Positions 1 to 12,341 of a DNA stretch of 64,000 bases are shown here, piece by piece. The stretch is taken from positions 62,001 to 126,000 of the forward strand of contig JAIQDT010005792.1 of NCBI GenBank assembly GCA_021521415.1. The letters are read 5' to 3'. Position 1 is the first letter of the stretch. Each line of letters begins with the position of its first letter. The DNA comes from Bidens hawaiensis. Taxonomy: Eukaryota; Streptophyta; Magnoliopsida; Asterales; Asteraceae. The translations under genes were made by a program, and so were the position numbers. The notes under the pieces are model-generated. The model made no database searches, had not been told where the DNA came from, and saw only the letters and a list, made by a program, of their open reading frames with translations.

Positions 1-625
1 CATCGTATTTCGCGTATCATGTCTTGCGACACCACCCATCCTGGAGCAATGTCATGTACCCATAGCGTATCGCGATAGGTTATTCCTATGATCCATCACG
101 TATCGTGATGGGTCTTGAAAACAAGAGTTTTCATTTTAGTCCTTTGACTTTCATATCTTGTCACTTCCTGGTCTCGCTTCCACTTTCCATAAACAATAAG
201 GCGGCCCTCAAGCGGCGTGCGAAGTGCGCCATCAACGCGCCACATTGCGTCCATCGCCCGAAGCCGAGCGCGAGTGCTTCGCACCCTCCGTTAGGACCAC
301 TAGTGCATGCATGGAATATAAGAATATTACTTGGAAACTCAACTCATTATAAAGAGTTTCCAAATATTTCCTACTTTCCATGTGGGATGGAATTTATCTT
401 CCTTTTTATACCCTTGTGAAGGAGTTGCATTTTCTTCATTCTTTTCATGTGGGATGGAATCATTTCCTTCATTTTCTTGTTATGGAATTCTTCTAACTTA
501 ATATCATCCATATATACCTTATTATTTCTTTGCCATATTTATTATTAAAATAATTTTGGGTTCTTCTGTTTTAAATGTTTACATTTTTAACCCAAAATAA
601 ATATGGTATCTTTCGAGATGTTACA
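1..625 (-). mobile_element. Partial LTR of a Ty3/gypsy-like element
   Basis: Read on the minus strand, the sequence begins at 625 with TGTAACATCTCG, the usual opening of one class of plant gypsy LTRs, and runs off the left edge of the window. No coding sequence is visible in it. It contains a perfect inverted repeat at 94-110 (CATCACG, 3-nt spacer, CGTGATG) within a stretch of CGTAT-rich repeats, and a GC-rich block at 200-300. It lies downstream of the Athila reading frames and probably interrupts that element, since no Athila 3' LTR is seen. Its other end and target duplication are outside the window, so solo-LTR status cannot be judged. Confidence 0.55.
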
Positions 626-749
626 TATCCCTAAAACTTAATTTAAACTTCATTTCATAAAAAGTCCTAAGATTACATTACTTGTCCTAAAAACACATAA
701 AATAAAATCACATAAAAAAAACAAATAATCGTGCTAAGCCCGATAAATC

Positions 750-1118
750 CTAAAAACTAGACCTCAGCACAATCCCTTGAACCATCAACGAGCATATCAG
801 CATATATGGGAGAAAGGGTCTCCAAAATCCCCTCCAGAGAGGTTCCCGCCAAAACAACCGTCTCCACCGAAAGGTGGTGGCGATGGCGACCCCCAACCGA
901 ATAGTCTGAATTTGAATCTGCTGATTAATGTCACAAAGTTCAGCTTTCATCTCTTCCACTTTTTTCGTCAAAGCCAGGACTCAATTTTCATTTAAAACGA
1001 GCATGCCCGTGAGCTCTTTTTCCATTTCCTGGAGTTGAAGGATCATCTCCAGGTATATGTTTTTCTTCTTCATTGGAGTAGCGGCAGGGTTTCCGGCATT
1101 AGGATGTTCCAACGGCAT
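750..1118 (-). pseudogene. 3' ORF of the Athila element, one nonsense codon
   Basis: An ATG at 1118 opens a frame starting MPLEHPNAGNPAATPM that continues to 750 with one in-frame TGA after about 43 codons. Downstream of integrase, Athila-type elements often carry an extra, envelope-like or uncharacterised ORF. This short one has a lysine-rich start, a heptad-like helical middle rich in Glu, Leu and Lys (possible coiled coil), and an Arg/Trp/Phe-rich end. I see no signal peptide or convincing membrane segment, so I do not call it an envelope. Function unknown. Confidence 0.4.
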
Positions 1119-1514
1119 TTCGGGAGGCTATTTAGTTGAGAGAAATATGGCTAGAAGGTTTGCAAAATTCTCAAGGAGGTGATGCAAATTTATAATATGC
1201 CAAATCATCTTAGCACGGCCGTGCCTTGCTAGGAACGGGCCATGTTGACAAGTTTTCTCTGGAGCTGGACCGTTTGAGCCGAAAACAGTGCCAGAAACTA
1301 TCACTGCAAGGAAATTGTAATGGGAGCGGCCGTGTTTAGTGGGGCACTACCATGCCTTCCTAAAAAAAATTATTTTTCTACAAAGCAGTAAAATCTATCC
1401 TAAACATGCTAAATTTTTGTCGGAGTCGATAGCTTGACTCCTGATTTTGCCATTTTATTTCACGGAATGGAGGCGTAATACCTCCATTTCACTTTCTACG
1501 GGTTATCCTAAGTA

Positions 1515-2600
1515 AAGTTTAAGTCTATGACCGTTTAACTTAAAGCTATGTCCATCTTTTTCAGCAAGTTCAATGGATCCATTATCAAAAACTTCCTTAA
1601 CCGTAAAAGGACCGGACCATCTAGATTTAAACTTTCCAGGAAATAAACGAAGGCGAGAGTTATAAAGGAGTACGTGGTCGCCTTCTTTCGAATTATTTTC
1701 ACCTTTTAGCTATGCGCCATGAAGTCTCTTCATCCTTTCTTTGGAAATCCGTGAGTTTTCGTACGCTTGCATCCTTAATTCTTCCAACTCATGAAACTGC
1801 TTGACTCGATTCTCTCTTGTTAGTTTCATATCAAGATTGGCAATTTTAAGTGCCCAATATGCTTTATGTTCGAGTTCAACGGGAAGTTGACACACCTTTC
1901 CGTATACCAATTTGAATGGTGTTGTGCCTATCGGAGTCTTGTATGTAGTACAGAGCATCGCCTAATTTCTCCAACCCATCTTTGTGATTGTGACTCACAG
2001 TTTTCTCCAAGATTCGTTTGATACCCCAATTTGTAACTTCCGTTTAATCACTTGTTTGCGGGTAGTAAGGTGTAGAGAGTCAATGATGAACCCCATATCT
2101 GGCCAGTACTTTCTCCATTTGCGCATTATAGAAGTGTGTTCCTCTATCACTTATAAGTGCCTAGGGACTACCAAAACCTGAGAATAATTTCTTCAAGAAC
2201 TTGACTACCATCCTAGCATCATTGATGGGTAAAGCTTGGGCTTCAACCCATATAGATATGTATTCTACTGCAACTAGGATGTAGTGATGACGAAATGATG
2301 TTGGGAATGGCCCCATAAAACCAATGCCCCAAACGTTAAATACCTCCCATACATGGATTGGTCTCTGTAACATTTCATCTCGGGATGAGATATCGCTGGC
2401 ACGTAGGCATACATCGCATGAGCGAACCATTTCTTTGCCTCTCGATAGATCATCGGCTAGTAGAAGCCGACATCAAATACTTTCTTTGTTTCTGCGGATG
2501 CTCCATGGTGGCCTCCTGATGGTTCTTCGTGACATTGTTTCAATATCTTGTGTGCTTCATCTCCATATACACATCTTCAGATAATATTATCAGCTCCTAT
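1515..2600 (-). pseudogene. Athila integrase domain (decayed)
   Basis: The reading starts near 2600 with the zinc-finger part, including CDVC around 2415, continues into the core (GFMGPFP near 2335, then [19 protein letters not shown]) and a C-terminal part ending about 1515 that resembles the [16 protein letters not shown] tail of Athila integrases. Integrase inserts element cDNA into the host genome using a D,D(35)E catalytic triad. The first aspartate, normally in the GIDFMGPFP context, reads Gly here, which would abolish catalysis. Stops and frame changes follow at about 2160 and 1960. The intact pieces lie at 2161-2430 and 1710-1958. Confidence 0.75.
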
Positions 2601-2879
2601 GTGGAATAAGTGTGGATCTTCCCAAAAGTAATTTTTGATATTTGAAAACAATTTCTTCCTTTGCTGATATGCCATCCGTTTAAGAAAGAATCAACTAGCT
2701 TTGTAGTTTGCGATATCAGCGAATTTCCTTAATGAGTCTCTATATACATGAGAAATTCATGGCGAAGATTTTCGTTTATCTTGCTCCCCAATCTTTCTTG
2801 TGAAGCCGGGCATTAAACGAGGAAGATGATCGGCTGAAACATTTTCAGCACTCTTATTGTCCTTGATTTTGATGTCGAA

Positions 2880-4159
2880 TTCTTGTAGAAGTAAAATCCA
2901 TCAGACCAGGAGAGGTTTAGCATCATGTTTTGTGAACAAATATTTAATTGCCGCATGATCCGTGAATACAATGGTTTTTGAAAGGACTAGATAAGAATGG
3001 AATTTGTCAAAAGCGAAGACTACGGCCGGAAGCTCCTTCTCGGTAGTTGTGTAACTTGTCTTGCTGGTGTAGTAGATCTGATGAAAGTTCTTATCTTTCC
3101 TTTTTCCTAGGACTGCTCCAACTGCGAAATCAATTGCATCACATATAAGTTTAAATGGTAGTTTCCAGTCTAAGGCTACCATCATTGGAGAGTCCACGAG
3201 TGGTTTTTTAGAACTTGGAATGCATCCAAACATTCTTCGAAGAATATGAATGGAGCATATTTTCAAAAATTTTGTCATTGGCCGGGCTATTTTGAAAAGT
3301 CTTTGAAGTAGAGGCGATAGAAACCCGCATGGCCAAGAAAAATTCAAAGAGCTTTAACAGATGTAGGCGGTGGAAGTTTGGAAATGGATTCTACTTTGAC
3401 TCTATCCACTTCTAATCCAGCTTGAGATATCTTGTGGCCAAGAACGATGCCTTATTTTACCATAAAGTGACATTATTCCTAATTTAGCACAAGATTGGCT
3501 TCTTCACATCTTGTTAACATCTTTTTCAAGTATTCAAAACATATATCGAAGGAGTCGCCAAAGACAGAAATTTTCCATGAAAACTTCCATTGAATCTTAA
3601 TTTATGCCGTGAAAGATAGCTAGTATGCAACGTTGAAGGGTAGTTGGAGCATTACACAGTCAAAAATCATTCGTCGGTATGCAAATATGCCATAGGGTCA
3701 TGTAAATTTTGTATTCTTTTGATCTTAGGGCGATATCGGAATTTGAGAATAACCGGAGAATACATCAAGGAAACAGTAGTACATTTTCCTTGATAGACGC
3801 TCGAGCATTTTATCGATGAACGGGAGAAGAAAGTAATCTTTTCTGGTAGCATCGTTGAGTTTGCGATAGTCGATGCAAACTCACGATCCCGTGACAGTTC
3901 TCATAGGTATCAACTCGTTCTTGTCATTGGTGATCACCTTCATGCCTCCTTTATTCGAGACTACATGAACAAGACTTACCCATGAAGAATCGGACATGGA
4001 GTAAATCAATCTTGCATCAAGCAGTTTGAGTACTTCCTTTTTCACCATGTATTGCATATTTCGATTCAGTCGTCTCTGGTGCTGCACTACGGGTTTGAAG
4101 TCTTCTTCCATCAGAATCTTGTGAGTGCAAAATGATGGGCTGATGCCTTTGATGTCCAT
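2880..4159 (-). pseudogene. Athila reverse transcriptase and RNase H (decayed)
   Basis: The frame opens near 4159 with the Athila reverse-transcriptase N-terminus, including KEVLKLLDARLIY and VHVVSNKGGM. After a stop near 3880 the fingers/palm continue in frame (VCIDYRKLND, FLLPFIDKMLERL) to motif A, read as FLDVFSGY with Val for the usual Gly. The segment that should hold the catalytic FMDD-type box near 3565 reads FMEN and is followed by a frameshift, so both active-site aspartates are gone. RNase H at 2901-3347 keeps DAIDFAVGAVL and TEKELPAVVFAFDKF. The protein would have copied element RNA into DNA in cytoplasmic particles. Confidence 0.8.
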
Positions 4160-4598
4160 AATTTTCCAAGCGATGGCTTTTTTGTGAGATTAGAAAACTT
4201 CTAGGAGTTTTTCCTTTTCATCGCTTGAGAGATCGGAGGAAATTATAACGGGCAATTGCAATTTGCCTTTGAGGAAAGCATACTCCAGGTGTTGGGGCAA
4301 TTCCTTAAGTTATAAAGTAGGTGGATCTTCAATAGAAGGTTTGGCTTTAGGTTCTAGATCTCTATCTACTTCTCCAAATGTCTCTTCGGGTTGCTTTCTT
4401 TTTACTCCACAACTTGATTTTTTATATTGACAGCATGCGCTTTTTCTTCAATCAGTTGTGTGTCACATGCTTCTCTCTCAATTGTTTTCCTTAATTGGCA
4501 GCTCACTATTGATTCGCACATATCCAGGAAGTATGCAGAATCATCTGTGTACTGTGGGTGTTTCATTAACTTCCCTATGTCAAAATTTACTTCTCATC

Positions 4599-5015
4599 CT
4601 ATACCCTAAGCGTGAGTTTGCCGGTGCAAACGTCTATGAAAGCTCTAGCGGTAGCTAAGAATGGTCTTCCTAAGATAAGGGGTACAGAAATGTCTTCATC
4701 CATATCTAGAATAACGAAGTCAACTGGAAATACAAAGGTGTCGATTTTGACTAACATGTTCTCATCTATGCGCCTTGAGTATTTCACTAATCTATCAGCT
4801 AGCTGAATGCTCATACGGGTTGGAGTATGTTCTCCTAGTCCTAACTTAGAGAAAACCGTATAACGCATGAGGTTAATGTTGGCTCCTAAATCGGCTAAGG
4901 CATTTTTGACAAACAAGTTTCCTATCAAACATGGTATAATGAAACTTCTTGGGTCAGTCATCTTCTTTGGAAGCTTGTTTTGGAGAATGGCAGAGCATTC
5001 TTCATTGAGTATCAC
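4599..5015 (-). pseudogene. Athila aspartic protease domain
   Basis: An open stretch of 138 codons carries the retropepsin-like protease of the Athila polyprotein, which cuts Gag-Pol into its parts. Landmarks are KKMTDPRSFIIPCLIG near the start, the active-site region read as ADLGAN (the plant family usually shows DLGAS, so the last residue has changed), the flap/middle region ending in FVILDMDED, and the second conserved segment ILGRPFLATARAFIDV. This is the longest uninterrupted piece of the element. The flanking gag and reverse-transcriptase frames are broken, so it is a domain remnant rather than a separate gene. Confidence 0.75.
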
Positions 5016-5176
5016 GTGGGATAACTCTTCTAGCTTCCTTTTGTTGGATAGAACTTATTTTAAAAACTTTGCATATTTTAGCATTTGTGAAATAGCTTCT
5101 ATAAATGAAAGGTTAATATGCAATTTCTTAAAGAGTTCTAGGAATTTTCCATATTGTGCCTCCATCTTTTCCTGCT

Positions 5177-6622
5177 TCAGGCGAGCTGGATAAGGAATTG
5201 GTGGAACATAGTTTTACAAGTTCTTCTAACACGTTTTAGTAATAGGTTGAGTGTGGGTGTGTCAAGAACCTCAGTCTCACCTTCAGATTGAATAGGTGTG
5301 ACTGGTGGTATGTTTAGGGCAGTTCTACCACTTCTAAGGGTTATGGAATTGGCTTGAGCATTTGGATTGGTAATAGTGTTACTAGAGAGTCCTCTGGGTG
5401 GTCTCTCAAATAGTAGTTGGGCTAACTGACCCACCTGGTTTTCAATGTTTTTCAACGAAGCCTTTTGGTTCCTTAGCTCCACTACATTCTTTAGGGATCG
5501 GTCTTCGGTCAGTGTGTTTGAAGCGTCAATACTTGCTATGAGTTACGACAGCAGAATCTCCACTATAGATCCACTACTTGATTGCTCATCTGGTATTTTC
5601 ACTTTGGAACTAGTATGGAGGTTTAGGTTGAGAGGGTTGATTTTGATTGAAAGGTCTTTTATCAAAGCCTGACGAGGCTTGATTGTTAGCTTCGTCCATC
5701 CAACTGAAATTCAGATGGTATCTACAATCAGGGTTGTAATTGATGCCAAAAGTGTTATTTTGCCGGCTTACAAAATCGCATTCTTCGATGGTCTTAATTT
5801 GGCAGCATTTAACCTTGTAATCTCCCCCATACCTATCACATTTCACCTTTGCTTTGACTATCTCATACTAAAGCTATTCAAATTTCTTCAAGAGGACCTC
5901 GAATTGTGCAAAGATGAAGGTGTTATTATCGACATGGTGTATGCCTTTGTGTGATGGGGTTACTCATGGTGGATTATAAGCAAAGCTTTTCTTGGCATCT
6001 TTTTTTAAGATCTTGAATGCCTCATTGGGTGATTTGGTTCCAAGATCTCCACCATCGATTTGATCGGTCACTTGTTTGTTTTAGCTATTTTGAGTGTCGA
6101 AGAAAGTTTGTACTTGAAGCCATTTGTAGAATCCATGGTGCGGACATCGTCGAAGAAGGTTCTTGTATCTCTCTCATATTGCATGTAGTGACTCGTCTTC
6201 ATTTGTCTGAAATCCGGTGATGCTGGCGCAATACTTGGCAGTTTTGTCGGTGGAAAGTGTTTTAGAGGGAATTGCTCCACCATCTGTCCCCAATCGGTGA
6301 TGGTTCCAGATGGCAAGAATTCAAGCCATTCCAAAGCATTGCCTCAGAGCAAAAATAGAAAGAGTTTAAGACTTATTTGATCTTCCGAGCAATGTTGAAT
6401 TTTGAAAGTTTCACATAATCGAAGGAATCGGGAAATATGAGATAAAGGATCTTCGTGGAGAAGTCCTTCATATTGGACAGTATTTTTGATTATATGAATG
6501 ATACTAGTTTTGATTTCGGAGTTTTGTAGTACTGCGGGTGGTGCAATGCTATTTCCATAGCCGTCGAGTGTCGACTTGCCATTTTGGCTCATGTTTAGCT
6601 CGTTATTTTGTTCTGCCATCAT
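5177..6622 (-). pseudogene. Athila gag (capsid and nucleocapsid region, decayed)
   Basis: A start at 6622 (MMAEQNNELNMSQNG) leads into the retrotransposon gag capsid fold (EDPLSHISRFLRLCETFKI). A TGA at 6344-6346 sits where related copies have a residue before GNALEWLEFLPSGTI, and the same frame continues to 6068. The nucleocapsid lies at 5610-5846: the zinc knuckle reads CDRYGGDYKVKC, so the second Cys and the His of CX2CX4HX4C are both replaced by Tyr and zinc binding should be lost. A final piece at 5177-5482 has a Gln-rich linker toward protease. Gag would form the cytoplasmic particle that packages element RNA. Confidence 0.75.
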
Positions 6623-6917
6623 AGGCTCTTCTTGGTTCTCCTTAGTTGATGTACCTTCCTCCTGTTAGTCCTTAACTCCTTTGGTTGCTTTACATGCATA
6701 AGCGTGTTTTCATTGGTGGTAGTGGCGTTCAGGTTCAAGAAATGGTGAAATGAAGTCAGGAGTAGATGCTGAGGACATACACTAACTAAGAAAGTAAAGA
6801 TCTAAAACTACAACTAAAAATTTAAACTAATATAAGCAACTTATCAACTAGAAAGATAAACTAAAAAAATACAAAATAAAGAAGATAGAAAAATGTTTTT
6901 AGTCTTCTTTTAATAGG

Positions 6918-6955
<38 letters not shown>

Positions 6956-7008
6956 TAATAAACAAGGTTTAGTAAATACTCGGATTGTTTGTAAAAATTC
7001 ACCGTATG
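6623..7008 (-). other. Athila 5' untranslated leader with an AT microsatellite
   Basis: Between the primer-binding site and the gag start lies an AT-rich, open-frame-poor stretch. It contains an (AT)n run at about 6922-6957. I see no other feature. Confidence 0.6.
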
Positions 7009-7026
7009 TCCCTGGCTACGGCACCA
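7009..7026 (-). other. Athila tRNA primer-binding site
   Basis: On the minus strand this reads TGGTGCCGTAGCCAGGGA, 6 nt after the LTR end. It closely resembles the TGGCGCCGTTGCCGGGGA site of plant Athila elements, which pairs with the 3' end of an Asp tRNA, with three changed positions. It fixes the LTR/internal boundary and the orientation of the element. Confidence 0.75.
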
Positions 7027-7032
7027 AAAACT

Positions 7033-9234
7033 TGATGGAATGTGGATGTAGTAGAAAAAGTTGTTAATTTATTCAACGGTTTGTTCAAACAAAGTTGAGT
7101 TTTAAATTTATAAATTTGATTATTATTTTAACTAAACCACACACAAATAGACAAGTGTACCTATCGTATATGAAGTAAATTATATGTAAGAACCAAGTAT
7201 CGATCCACGGACACACTTATATAGAGTTTTTCTACTTAATCGTTGTATTTATTTAACCGGAAGTAAAGATCATTTTTGTTTGGGTTTTTAGTCAAGAAGT
7301 TCTAAGAGAACTAAAATAAGAAATAGTATTTTCGGGTTTTTTGTTTTAAGATGGAAAGAAAATCAAAGATAAAAGGGTATCATCTTGGTTATAATTCCTC
7401 TTAAATAGGTTTGATAATTGATTAGTAAACATGTGATCTTGAGCTTGCTATGGTGATTAAATGTGAGGATAACATAGTAATTCCTGTTATTACATGATAA
7501 TTAAAGAAAGAGATGACTCTTGACACCTTTTACTAAAACATCATTTTGTGTAAGCAAGTAGTTTTTAATAAAGATAAGTTAACTCACTTTAAAGATGAGA
7601 CAATCCCTTAAATTACTAAGTGAATTGTCCTTGATACTTTAGTAACATAACCCTTGTATTATGCCTATAATACCAACTATGATTAGTTGAGTCTTAAAGG
7701 ATTAACCTTGATTTACCAATTATTAACCCACACAACTCTTGAACAATTTTAGGATTAATGTACTAACCACTCACGAGTTTCTTTAAAATGGTTATATTGC
7801 ACACTCACTCAACGAGTAATTAACCGATGTTAGTGGATGAACACCAACAATCCGTTTACACAACATTGTTGATAATTCTCATTCTAAAATGGTTAATCAC
7901 TATTAATATTTCATTTTGTCCAGGTCAATATTAAGATTCATTCTTTTTCCATAACCAAGCCCTTACAATAAAGGCGATTTCTCGACTTATCATCAAGCTC
8001 GGAATCATGTCTTCTCTTTAAAAGTTTCTTAAGTCATTCCCCAAAACCTCACAAGAGTGGCAGTTCCCCCGACTTAGCATCAAGCTCGGCGTTTGGGTGT
8101 TAATTTTTAGGATTCTTAATTTATCAACCAAGTTCAAACGAGAATAGAGATTTCTCGACTTATGATCAAGTTCAGGGTCTTAGTGTCTATTTTAAGGTTA
8201 ACCAAGGGTTCACTAGGCTAGCAATTTCTCAGCTCATCGTTAAGCTTAGCACTTGGGGTATCTTTTAAGAGTATTTTAACATTCCTCATCAAGTGATAAT
8301 TGCAAAACAACCATTAGTTATAAAAAAACCGATCTCATACTTTACTAACATTATCAAACTCTAATTAAGATTTATTATAAACCAAGATGATACTATGGAA
8401 GTTTAGCCACTAACAGACATAATGATAGTTATCAAAGTAATTGATACAAAGATGATCAAATTGAAACAATCTAACCAATTTGGTTAACTAATTTTTTATG
8501 CTAATGACTTCTCCTAAAAGCTTAATCTCCTTAATTTTCAAGTGTTGGATGGATGGGATTTATTCCCTTATTAATCGTGGTGAAAGGAGGTGGATGGAGA
8601 GTATTGAATGCTCCTTCAAGGGGTGTTCAAGTCCATTAAATGAAAGAGAAGACCATTAAATTTATAGGTTGATCAGACCCTCAAGGCACGACCGTGCTAA
8701 TCAAGGCACGACCGTGTCGCTAATTTTGTCCTACTGCATTAATTGTCATGTCAGATCATACAACTAAAGGGTAACACGCCCGTGCTAAGCGAGGCACGGC
8801 CGTGTTGAGTTCCACAACAGTCCAAACTCATGTTGTTTTGTTGTTTTCTCTTAATCTGAAGACATTGTCGTGTTATGGGAATGCATGGCCGTGTTTTGTT
8901 TCTGAACCTTCTATTTTGTCTTTTCTTATTGCCTTTGAGGACAAGGGGTGTGTCTTGGTTAACATGGTCATGTCTTAACTTCCTAATTTTTGTCTTTACT
9001 TCGTATGCTCTAGGCATTGCCATGCCTTGATTCACCATGAGGTGTGTCTTGTTAGTTTTCATTGTTTATCTCCGTTTTCATTCGCATTTCAGCTTGTTTT
9101 ATTTCTTGGGACTATATTTACATATTGATAGAAATTATAAATATTAATGGTTATTTATTCTAATATAGTTTCCAAAATTACGCTTGTTTGGAGATATTTT
9201 AGTACTGAAAAGATGTATAATTTCTTACACATCA
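7033..9234 (-). repeat. 5' LTR of the Athila element
   Basis: On the minus strand the LTR starts at 9234 with TGATGTGTAAGAAATTATAC and ends at 7033 with CATTCCATCA, giving TGATG...CATCA ends. Length is about 2.2 kb. It contains several CACGGCCGTG-like motifs between 8690 and 8960, one a perfect 10-bp palindrome at 8795-8804. Both ends are set by context: the primer-binding site on one side, a resumed copia reading frame on the other. The partner LTR is not in the window, so no LTR-to-LTR comparison is possible. Confidence 0.7.
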
Positions 9235-12200
9235 TGCATCTTCCAATGTGACATACCACCTAGATAAACTTAATACATTTTCTTCATATTTACCAATATC
9301 ATCAATATTTGTAGGTAATGGAAATTGTATTCAAATTTTGGGTTCATGATCAATCGATATTCCCACATCCTCCAAACAATTACACCTTAAATAGGTTATT
9401 TATAAGCCCACCTTTATTGTATGTAAATTCAAAATTGATAATTGGACTTCTATTAAATTTGATCTTTGTGGTTTTTTTATGAATGATTTCAAGGATGGCA
9501 TGATCCTGAGTTATCACAACAGTACGAGTGATCTTTATCCGGTCACTCCCACCACTTCCTCCACCGCTTGCTTTGTTTCATCTCAAGACTCTTCGTTTTG
9601 GCATGACCGACTTGGACATCCGAGTCAACCCGTCATGGAATTTCTTAGTTCTAAGCATTTTATTTCTTGCAGTAAACATAAGTTATCATTTGTTTGTCAA
9701 TCGTGTCAATTTTCTCAACACAAACGGTTACCATTTTCAGATTCTACAACCCGCACTTTATTACCTTTTGCTATGCTACATTGTGATTTGTAGACATCCC
9801 CTATTTTTAGTAATTCCAGATATTAACACTATATGGTCTTAACTGATGACTTCACTCAATATACATGGATCTACCCATTTCTCCAAATTTATCCATTTTT
9901 ATCAGTTTGTTAAGACACAATTCATTTACCTATTAAATAATTTCAATGTGATATGGGGGTGAGTTTGATAACACCAACTTTAAAATTTTGCCACCCAACA
10001 TGGCATACAATTTCGATTTCTTGCCCATAAACCTCCCAACAAAACGGAAAATCCGAGCACATGATTCACAGATTAAATGAAATCATGTTTACCTTCCACA
10101 CACACGCCAAATTACCGTCTTCTTTTTCGATTGAAGCCCTCCACACGGCCTCCTACCTTCACAATATCCTTCCCACGAAAATACATAAATATCAAACTCC
10201 CACTTCCCTACTTTACCTTTGTTAACCCGCCTACAACCATCTCCGTGTGTTTGGCTGCCAATGTTATCCAAATCTTCCGTTTGTCCGCCCTCACAAGTTA
10301 GCTCCACGTACAGCATCATGTGTCTTTATCGAATACCGGGCTAGCTTTCGTGGGTACCGGTGTCTCGAGATCTCAACCAGAAAAACAATCTTTTCACGAC
10401 ATGTCTCCTTTGATGAAACACATTTGCCAACCCATCCAGTCCCCTACCTAACCACTCATTTCTAGATCCATCTCCTCTAATATTCACACAACCATTCCCT
10501 ACTCACAGTTCAAATAATACCTGGCCACTTTAACAACACATCTCATCAAAATCCACCCCTACTCATACCACACCCACGGCTCACAGCACCACCCATAGAC
10601 CAATACCCATTCACGGCCTACAATAACATATTCTTCTTCCCATATTCCCGTCAACCAACTCAGAACTCACTTCTCTCATCACAAAAAAAACATCCCCACC
10701 TTACTAATCTCATCGCCATCTCTTGCCCCCACGTCCACACATCCCATGAAAACTGGCCCTCAATCGGGATTTTTCAAACCCCGATGCCTATTATCTGTTA
10801 ACACCAAAACATCTCTATCTATTTCCCTTCTCCCCAAATCTCATGTCGCTGCCCTCACTTACCCAAACTAGAACATCGTCATGACTAACAAATACGAAGA
10901 TCTAATGGCAAATAATACGTGGGAACTTATACCGAGACCTGCTTATGTACATGTTATTCGTTGTATGTGGCTTTTAAAACAAAAATTTCACGCCGGTGGT
11001 ACGTTGGAAATACACAAAGCTATACTAGTTGTTAATGGTAAAAGTCAAACAATGGGTATTGATCATGACTAAACGTTCAGCCCCGTGGTTGAACCCATCA
11101 CGATACGCACTGTTCTAAGTCTAGCAGTATCAAAAGATTGGCCCATCCATCAACTGGATGTTAAAAATGGCTTTCTACACGGCATCTGAAAGAGACTGCC
11201 TATATGTTTCAGCCAATGGGGTTCACTTCGCCTTCGCATCATAAATTTGCATGCAAACTTAACAAATCTCTTTATGGTTTGAAACAAGCCCCACCGGCTT
11301 GGTATCAACGGTTAGCGGGGTATATCTCTAAATGCGACTTCAAGATCAGTGTTTGTGACACTTCACTTTTTATTTATAACAAGGGCGGTCAAATGGCATA
11401 CTTGCTTTTATATGTTGATGACATAATCCTCACGGCTTCTAGTAACTCTGTGCTTCAAAGCATCATTATTCTCTCTCTGCTGAATTTAAAATGACAGACT
11501 TGGGCACATTGAATCACTTCCTTGGTATAGCCGTACAGAAACAAAAGAGAGGCCTACTTTTATCACAGTCTTCATACGTAGCCGATATTATGTCCACTTG
11601 CTAACCGGCTAGCACTCCAGTAGAGGTTGGTTACAAACATAGTACCAATTACGGCGCCCATTTCCCCATAATTCATTATATAGAAGCTTGATCGGTGCTC
11701 TACAATACATTACCATTACCTGGCCGGATATATCGTATGCGGTACGACATGTGTGACTTTCCATGCATGCACCTCGTGAACCCCACTTTCAATTACTCAA
11801 GTGGATCCTCATGTACATAAAAGGTACACTCTCTCAGGGCGTGCTCATATCACCCTCCTAGTCTACTAAATTGACTTCCTATACGTGCGGATTGGGGTGA
11901 ATGTCTTGACTCTCGTCGCTCAACTTTCGATTATTGTGTTTACATGGGCAACAATTTAATTTCTTGGTCGTCGAAGCGTCAGCCAACAATTTCAAGATCT
12001 AGTGCCGAAGCCAAATATCGAGGTGTCGCCAACACTGTAGTCGAAATTAGGTAGATCCATAACCTCATGCTCGAACTTCACATTCTGGTTAGACACGCCA
12101 TGATCATTTACTGTGATAACGCATCCGTAGTTTTTCTAGCCAAAAATCCAATACAACATCTATGAACAAAACACGTAGAATTGGATATACACTTCATTCG

Positions 12201-12340
12201 AGAAAATGTTTGCCTTGGCACCGTTAAAGTTTTACATGTTCCAGCCGACTACCAATATGCAAACATTTTCGCCAAGGGGTTACCGAAACACCTATTTAAA
12301 CGATTTCAAGCCAATTATGTCTCCGTTCTTCTACAGCTTA
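9235..12340 (+). pseudogene. Ty1/copia polyprotein remnant (protease, integrase, RT, RNase H)
   Basis: The frame resumes at 9235 inside the protease: ASSNVTYHLDKL corresponds to the residues after the active-site Asp of a DTGASSH box, whose first codons are cut off by the Athila LTR. Then come the GAG-pre-integrase/zinc finger (WHDRLGHPS ... CQSCQFSQHKRLPF, 9595-9760), integrase core pieces up to about 10465, a low-complexity linker (10470-10870), reverse transcriptase from 10881 (TWELIPRP, SLYGLKQAPPAWYQRL, intact LLLYVDDIILTASS at 11403-11444), and RNase H pieces to about 12340. Many stops and shifts make it inactive. The small LTR and protein wording suggest the Ale/Retrofit lineage. Confidence 0.85.
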
Positions 12341-12341
12341 A

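Larger units (their letters stand above)
626..9234 (-). mobile_element. Athila-type Ty3/gypsy retrotransposon, 5' LTR plus internal region
   Basis: Order on the minus strand: 5' LTR (9234-7033), primer-binding site (7026-7009), AT-rich leader, gag (6622-5177), protease (5015-4599), reverse transcriptase/RNase H (4159-2880), integrase (to about 1515), and a 3' ORF (1118-750). This order and the wording of the proteins match the plant Athila lineage as I know it. Every reading frame is interrupted, and catalytic residues are lost in both reverse transcriptase and integrase, so the copy is dead. The 3' LTR is not seen before another LTR starts at 625. The 5' LTR abuts a copia protease at 9235, so this element inserted into an older copia element. 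Confidence 0.85.
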
